Below, in pieces: positions 63,879-64,000 of a stretch of 64,000 bases of DNA. The DNA is taken from NCBI RefSeq assembly GCF_018691265.1, contig NW_024881298.1, positions 814,049-878,048 of the forward strand, in the 5' to 3' direction. The DNA is from Tyto alba. Lineage: Eukaryota > Chordata > Aves > Strigiformes > Tytonidae. The notes below the pieces were generated by a model. It had not been told where the DNA came from and ran no database searches. It worked only from the letters and a program-made list of their open reading frames with translations. The position numbers were made by a program, and so were the translations under genes. Position 1 is the stretch's first letter, and each line of letters starts with the position of its first letter.

Positions 63879-64000
63879 GTTTGGGGAGAAAGAAGCATCG
63901 GAAAACAGGGGAAAATGAGGATGAAAGGAGCTGGTCACGTGTGGCTGGTCAGTATACCGGTTTAGGTGTACCATGGAACTGATGACTTCAGTCTGTCCTG

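Overview
The window is vertebrate genomic DNA from a bird. The evidence is abundant CR1 LINE fragments, ERVL-type and other avian LTRs, single-exon olfactory receptors of the avian-expanded OR14 (gamma-c) type, and a multi-exon group B SRCR receptor of the WC1/CD163 kind with phase-1 exons. The LTR repertoire resembles that of songbirds, but the species cannot be fixed from the sequence.

Layout. 1-2.2 kb is repeat debris (CR1, ERVL-type LTR). 2186-7045 is a betaretrovirus-like provirus (two LTRs, lysine-tRNA primer site) gutted by internal deletion; its leader carries two tandem-repeat arrays. 7.0-12.5 kb has no gene I can support, only CR1 pieces and an OR-flanking block. An intact OR14-like gene lies at 12507-13439 (-). 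15571-about 19740 holds a second, minus-strand provirus: an ASLV-like short LTR, an almost complete gammaretrovirus-type env stopped just before its membrane anchor, and a gag capsid fused by deletion to an integrase tail; its 5' LTR is missing. 19.7-24.7 kb is repeats plus an OR14 pseudogene cut off exactly at a solo LTR (24677-25344).

26237-43570 (+) is the main gene: a WC1/CD163-like type I receptor. It has a signal-peptide exon, 11 SRCR exons, a linker, a stalk, one membrane span and a four-exon tail with acidic tyrosine motifs, 19 exons in all, ending at an ATTAAA signal. The first six SRCR domains are three A-B pairs made by tandem duplication; the last two units are a near-identical 4.6-kb direct repeat. 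Two single-base excesses, one in SRCR11 and one in the first tail exon, break the reading frame; removing exactly those two bases makes the 19 exons add up to 1,468 codons including the stop.

43.6-58.2 kb holds two tRNA-like sequences (Ala-like and Phe-like, both minus), CR1 and ERVL-type pieces, a 795-bp solo LTR and copies of the OR-flanking blocks. A second full-length OR14-like gene lies at 58211-59149 (-), followed by its duplicated upstream block. A solo LTR of the first provirus family at 63427-63878 has a perfect 6-bp target duplication.

OR14 genes beside WC1/CD163-like SRCR genes recall the olfactory-receptor and scavenger-receptor region of the MHC-bearing chicken chromosome 16. 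That placement is an inference. The host genes do not form a pathway; they are two fast-evolving receptor families in a repeat-rich region shaped by tandem duplication and retroviral insertion.
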